Below, one piece after another: positions 57,180 through 62,278 of a stretch of DNA of 62,278 bases (positions are counted from its first letter, which is position 1; each line of letters opens with the position of its first letter). The stretch is from Nemertoderma westbladi (Eukaryota; Xenacoelomorpha; Nemertodermatida; Nemertodermatidae). The DNA lies in the NCBI GenBank assembly GCA_032718475.1, contig JAUCBJ010002729.1:1-62278 (forward strand), given 5' to 3'. The notes beneath the pieces were generated by a model. The model was not told where the DNA came from. It saw nothing but the letters and a program-made list of their open reading frames with translations, and did not search any database. Made by a program: the position numbers and the translations under genes.

Positions 57180-60100
57180 CACAGTCTCGTAGCCTACACC
57201 TACATACAGTGACTGGTCCCCCCCCCCCACAGTCTCGTAGCCTACACCTACATACAGTGACTGGTTCCCCCTCACAGTCTCGTAGCCTACACCTACATAC
57301 AGTGACTGGTTCCCCCCCCCCACAGTCTCGTAGCCTACACCTACATACAGTGACTGGTTCCCCTTCACAGTCTCGTAGCCTACACCTACATACAGTGACT
57401 GGTTCCCCCCCACAGTCTCGTAGCCTACACCTACATACAGTGACTGGTTCCCCCTCACAGTCTCGTAGCCTACACCTACATACAGTGACTGGTTCCCCTT
57501 CACAGTCTCGTAGCCTACACCTACATACAGTGACTGGTTCCCCCCCCCCCCACAGTCTCGTAGCCTACACCTACATACAGTGACTGGTTCCCCTTCACAG
57601 TCTCGTAGCCTACACCTACATACAGTGACTGGTTCCCCCCCCCCACAGTCTCGTAGCCTACACCTACATACAGTGACTGGTTCCCCTTCACAGTCTCGTA
57701 GCCTACACCTACATACAGTGACTGGTTCCCCCCCCCCCCACAGTCTCGTAGCCTACACCTACATACAGTGACTGGTTCCCCCTCACAGTCTCGTAGCCTA
57801 CACCTACATACAGTGACTGGTTCCCCTTCACAGTCTCGTAGCCTACACCTACATACAGTGACTGGTTCCCCCTCACAGTCTCGTAGCCTACACCTACATA
57901 CAGTGACTGGTTCCCCCTCACAGTCTCGTAGCCTACACCTACATACAGTGACTGGTTCCCCTTCACAGTCTCGTAGCCTACACCTACATACAGTGACTGG
58001 TTCCCCCTCCACAGTCTCGTAGCCTACACCTACATACAGTGACTGGTTCCCCTTCACAGTCTCGTAGCCTACACCTACATACAGTGACTGGTTCCCCCTC
58101 ACAGTCTCGTAGCCTACACCTACATACAGTGACTGGTTCCCCTTCACAGTCTCGTAGCCTACACCTACATACAGTGACTGGTTCCCCCTCACAGTCTCGT
58201 AGCCTACACCTACATACAGTGACTGGTTCCCCTTCACAGTCTCGTAGCCTACACCTACATACAGTGACTGGTTCCCCTTCACAGTCTCGTAGCCTACACC
58301 TACATACAGTGACTGGTTCCCCCTCACAGTCTCGTAGCCTACACCTACATACAGTGACTGGTTCCCCCTCACAGTCTCGTAGCCTACACCTACATACAGT
58401 GACTGGTTCCCCCTCACAGTCTCGTAGCCTACACCTACATACAGTGACTGGTTCCCCTTCACAGTCTCGTAGCCTACACCTACATACAGTGACTGGTTCC
58501 CCCTCACAGTCTCGTAGCCTACACCTACATACAGTGACTGGTTCCCCCTCACAGTCTCGTAGCCTACACCTACATACAGTGACTGGTTCCCCCTCACAGT
58601 CTCGTAGCCTACACCTACATACAGTGACTGGTTCCCCTTCACAGTCTCGTAGCCTACACCTACATACAGTGACTGGTTCCCCTTCACAGTCTCGTAGCCT
58701 ACACCTACATACAGTGACTGGTTCCCCTTCACAGTCTCGTAGCCTACACCTACATACAGTGACTGGTTCCCCTTCACAGTCTCGTAGCCTACACCTACAT
58801 ACAGTGACTGGTTCCCCCTCACAGTCTCGTAGCCTACACCTACATACAGTGACTGGTTCCCCCTCACAGTCTCGTAGCCTACACCTACATACAGTGACTG
58901 GTTCCCCTTCACAGTCTCGTAGCCTACACCTACATACAGTGACTGGTTCCCCCTCACAGTCTCGTAGCCTACACCTACATACAGTGACTGGTTCCCCCTC
59001 ACAGTCTCGTAGCCTACACCTACATACAGTGACTGGTTCCCCTTCACAGTCTCGTAGCCTACACCTACATACAGTGACTGGTTCCCCTTCACAGTCTCGT
59101 AGCCTACACCTACATACAGTGACTGGTTCCCCCTCACAGTCTCGTAGCCTACACCTACATACAGTGACTGGTTCCCCTTCACAGTCTCGTAGCCTACACC
59201 TACATACAGTGACTGGTTCCCCCTCACAGTCTCGTAGCCTACACCTACATACAGTGACTGGTTCCCCCTCACAGTCTCGTAGCCTACACCTACATACAGT
59301 GACTGGTTCCCCCTCACAGTCTCGTAGCCTACACCTACATACAGTGACTGGTTCCCCCTCACAGTCTCGTAGCCTACACCTACATACAGTGACTGGTTCC
59401 CCTTCACAGTCTCGTAGCCTACACCTACATACAGTGACTGGTTCCCCTTCACAGTCTCGTAGCCTACACCTACATACAGTGACTGGTTCCCCTTCACAGT
59501 CTCGTAGCCTACACCTACATACAGTGACTGGTTCCCCCTCACAGTCTCGTAGCCTACACCTACATACAGTGACTGGTTCCCCTTCACAGTCTCGTAGCCT
59601 ACACCTACATACAGTGACTGGTTCCCCTTCACAGTCTCGTAGCCTACACCTACATACAGTGACTGGTTCCCCCTCACAGTCTCGTATCCTACACCTACAT
59701 ACAGTGACTGGTTCCCCCTCACAGTCTCGTAGCCTACACCTACATACAGTGACTGGTTCCCCCTCACAGTCTCGTAGCCTACACCTACATACAGTGACTG
59801 GTTCCCCTTCACAGTCTCGTAGCCTACACCTACATACAGTGACTGGTTCCCCCTCACAGTCTCGTAGCCTACACCTACATACAGTGACTGGTTCCCCCCC
59901 ACAGTCTCGTAGCCTACACCTACATACAGTGACTGGTTCCCCCTCACAGTCTCGTAGCCTACACCTACATACAGTGACTGGTTCCCCTTCACAGTCTCGT
60001 AGCCTACACCTACATACAGTGACTGGTTCCCCCTCACAGTCTCGTAGCCTACACCTACATACAGTGACTGGTTCCCCTTCACAGTCTCGTAGCCTACACC

Positions 60101-62278
60101 TACATACAGTGACTGGTTCCCCTTCACAGTCTCGTAGCCTACACCTACATACAGTGACTGGTTCCCCCTCACAGTCTCGTAGCCTACACCTACATACAGT
60201 GACTGGTTCCCCCTCACAGTCTCGTAGCCTACACCTACATACAGTGACTGGTTCCCCCTCACAGTCTCGTAGCCTACACCTACATACAGTGACTGGTTCC
60301 CCCTCACAGTCTCGTAGCCTACACCTACATACAGTGACTGGTTCCCCCCCCCCTCACAGTCTCGTAGCCTACACCTACATACAGTGACTGGTTCCCCCTC
60401 ACAGTCTCGTATCCTACACCTACATACAGTGACTGGTTCCCCTTCACAGTCTCGTAGCCTACACCTACATACAGTGACTGGTTCCCCCTCACAGTCTCGT
60501 AGCCTACACCTACATACAGTGACTGGTTCCCCCCCACAGTCTCGTAGCCTACACCTACATACAGTGACTGGTTCCCCCTCACAGTCTCGTAGCCTACACC
60601 TACATACAGTGACTGGTTCCCCCTCACAGTCTCGTAGCCTACACCTACATACAGTGACTGGTTCCCCCTCACAGTCTCGTATCCTACACCTACATACAGT
60701 GACTGGTTCCCCTTCACAGTCTCGTAGCCTACACCTACATACAGTGACTGGTTCCCCCTCACAGTCTCGTAGCCTACACCTACATACAGTGACTGGTTCC
60801 CCCTCACAGTCTCGTAGCCTACACCTACATACAGTGACTGGTTCCCCCTCACAGTCTCGTAGCCTACACCTACATACAGTGACTGGTTCCCCCCCACAGT
60901 CTCGTAGCCTACACCTACATACAGTGACTGGTTCCCCCTCACAGTCTCGTAGCCTACACCTACATACAGTGACTGGTTCCCCCTCACAGTCTCGTAGCCT
61001 ACACCTACATACAGTGACTGGTTCCCCCTCACAGTCTCGTAGCCTACACCTACATACAGTGACTGGTTCCCCCTCACAGTCTCGTAGCCTACACCTACAT
61101 ACAGTGACTGGTTCCCCCTCACAGTCTCGTAGCCTACACCTACATACAGTGACTGGTTCCCCCTCACAGTCTCGTAGCCTACACCTACATACAGTGACTG
61201 GTTCCCCCTCACAGTCTCGTAGCCTACACCTACATACAGTGACTGGTTCCCCCTCACAGTCTCGTAGCCTACACCTACATACAGTGACTGGTTCCCCCCT
61301 CACAGTCTCGTAGCCTACACCTACATACAGTGACTGGTTCCCCCTCACAGTCTCGTAGCCTACACCTACATACAGTGACTGGTTCCCCCTCCACAGTCTC
61401 GTATCCTACACCTACATACAGTGACTGGTTCCCCCTCACAGTCTCGTATCCTACACCTACATACAGTGACTGGTTCCCCCTCACAGTCTCGTAGCCTACA
61501 CCTACATACAGTGACTGGTTCCCCCCCACAGTCTCGTAGCCTACACCTACATACAGTGACTGGTTCCCCCTCACAGTCTCGTAGCCTACACCTACATACA
61601 GTGACTGGTTCCCCCTCACAGTCTCGTAGCCTACACCTACATACAGTGACTGGTTCCCCCTCACAGTCTCGTAGCCTACACCTACATACAGTGACTGGTT
61701 CCCCCTCACAGTCTCGTAGCCTACACCTACATACAGTGACTGGTTCCCCCTCACAGTCTCGTAGCCTACACCTACATACAGTGACTGGTTCCCCCTCACA
61801 GTCTCGTAGCCTACACCTACATACAGTGACTGGTTCCCCCTCACAGTCTCGTAGCCTACACCTACATACAGTGACTGGTTCCCCCTCACAGTCTCGTATC
61901 CTACACCTACATACAGTGACTGGTTCCCCCTCACAGTCTCGTAGCCTACACCTACATACAGTGACTGGTTCCCCCTCACAGTCTCGTAGCCTACACCTAC
62001 ATACAGTGACTGGTTCCCCCTCACAGTCTCGTAGCCTACACCTACATACAGTGACTGGTTCCCCCCCACAGTCTCGTAGCCTACACCTACATACAGTGAC
62101 TGGTTCCCCCTCACAGTCTCGTAGCCTACACCTACATACAGTGACTGGTTCCCCCCCACAGTCTCGTATCCTACACCTACATACAGTGACTGGTTCCCCC
62201 TCACAGTCTCGTAGCCTACACCTACATACAGTGACTGGTTCCCCTTCACAGTCTCGTAGCCTACACCTACATACAGTG
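57180..62278. repeat. 45-bp minisatellite, at least 113 copies, running off the right edge
   Basis: Tandem 45-bp unit CACAGTCTCGTAGCCTACAC-CTACATACAGTGACTGGTTC-CCCCT. Units differ mainly at the C-rich joint (CCCCT, CCCTT, CCCCC) and rarely GTATCC for GTAGCC. A few joints near the left end are stretched to 10-14 C (57217, 57310, 57541, 57635, 57729; also 60344). With a period of 15 codons, ORFs up to 1275 codons appear on both strands; they are repeat artefacts. Confidence 0.98.

Noticed and set aside
57116-62249. ORFs of up to 1275 codons with HLHTVTGSPSQSRSL or GNQSLYVGVGYETV repeats
   Set aside because: The 45-bp period (15 codons) explains them; they break only where C-run length changes the frame. 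No start context, splice evidence or known protein.

Overview
The window is eukaryotic nuclear DNA from an animal, most likely a marine invertebrate bilaterian. Three things show this: GT-AG introns, two animal-type genes split by introns, and dense LINE, SINE and DNA-transposon debris in AT-rich intergenic sequence. I cannot fix the phylum; frequent TAGGCCTA-type words and the gene sequences fit a mollusc, another lophotrochozoan or an invertebrate deuterostome. Prokaryotic features (RBS, operons, CRISPR, terminators) do not apply.

Two host genes are supported. (1) A TRPA1-type ankyrin/TRP cation channel lies on the minus strand. Three N-terminal exons are seen: exon 1 at 29604-28498, exon 2 at 15399-15012 and exon 3 at 686-484. 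The two introns are about 13-14 kb, and the channel domain lies beyond the left edge. (2) ATP-citrate lyase (ACLY) on the plus strand is complete in only two coding exons, 49025-50476 and 52616-54406, giving a 1080-residue protein with its catalytic residues intact.

Most of the rest is tandem repeat. The main arrays are 56 bp (1.49-3.78 kb), 76 bp (10.4-15.1 kb), 21 bp (18.2-23.8 kb), 49 bp (24.5-27.5 kb), 40 bp (31.9-34.3 kb), 46 bp (43.1-43.8 kb), 27 bp (50.5-52.1 kb) and 45 bp (57.2 kb to the right edge). Where the period is a multiple of 3 (21, 27, 45) they give huge meaningless ORFs in many frames.

The most striking pattern is that several arrays grew out of recognisable functional sequence. 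The 27-bp array in the ACLY intron is an iterated copy of the exon-1 end plus its 5' splice site. The 76-bp array in TRPA1 intron 2 abuts exon 2, and every unit carries a splice-donor-like GAG|GTTAGT. The 40-bp array arose inside a LINE coding fragment whose two halves flank it. The ACLY stop codon itself sits in a fresh 21-bp duplication.

Mobile elements are readable in unusual detail. A LINE (7.2-9.9 kb) contains two nested 5'-truncated LINEs of other families, in opposite orientations, with 14-bp and 12-bp target-site duplications. A LINE inserted into the 49-bp array has an 11-bp duplication. A tRNA-derived SINE family is present as fold-back insertions with 13-14-bp duplications. A fold-back DNA transposon (42478-44147) has terminal inverted repeats and a 6-bp duplication.
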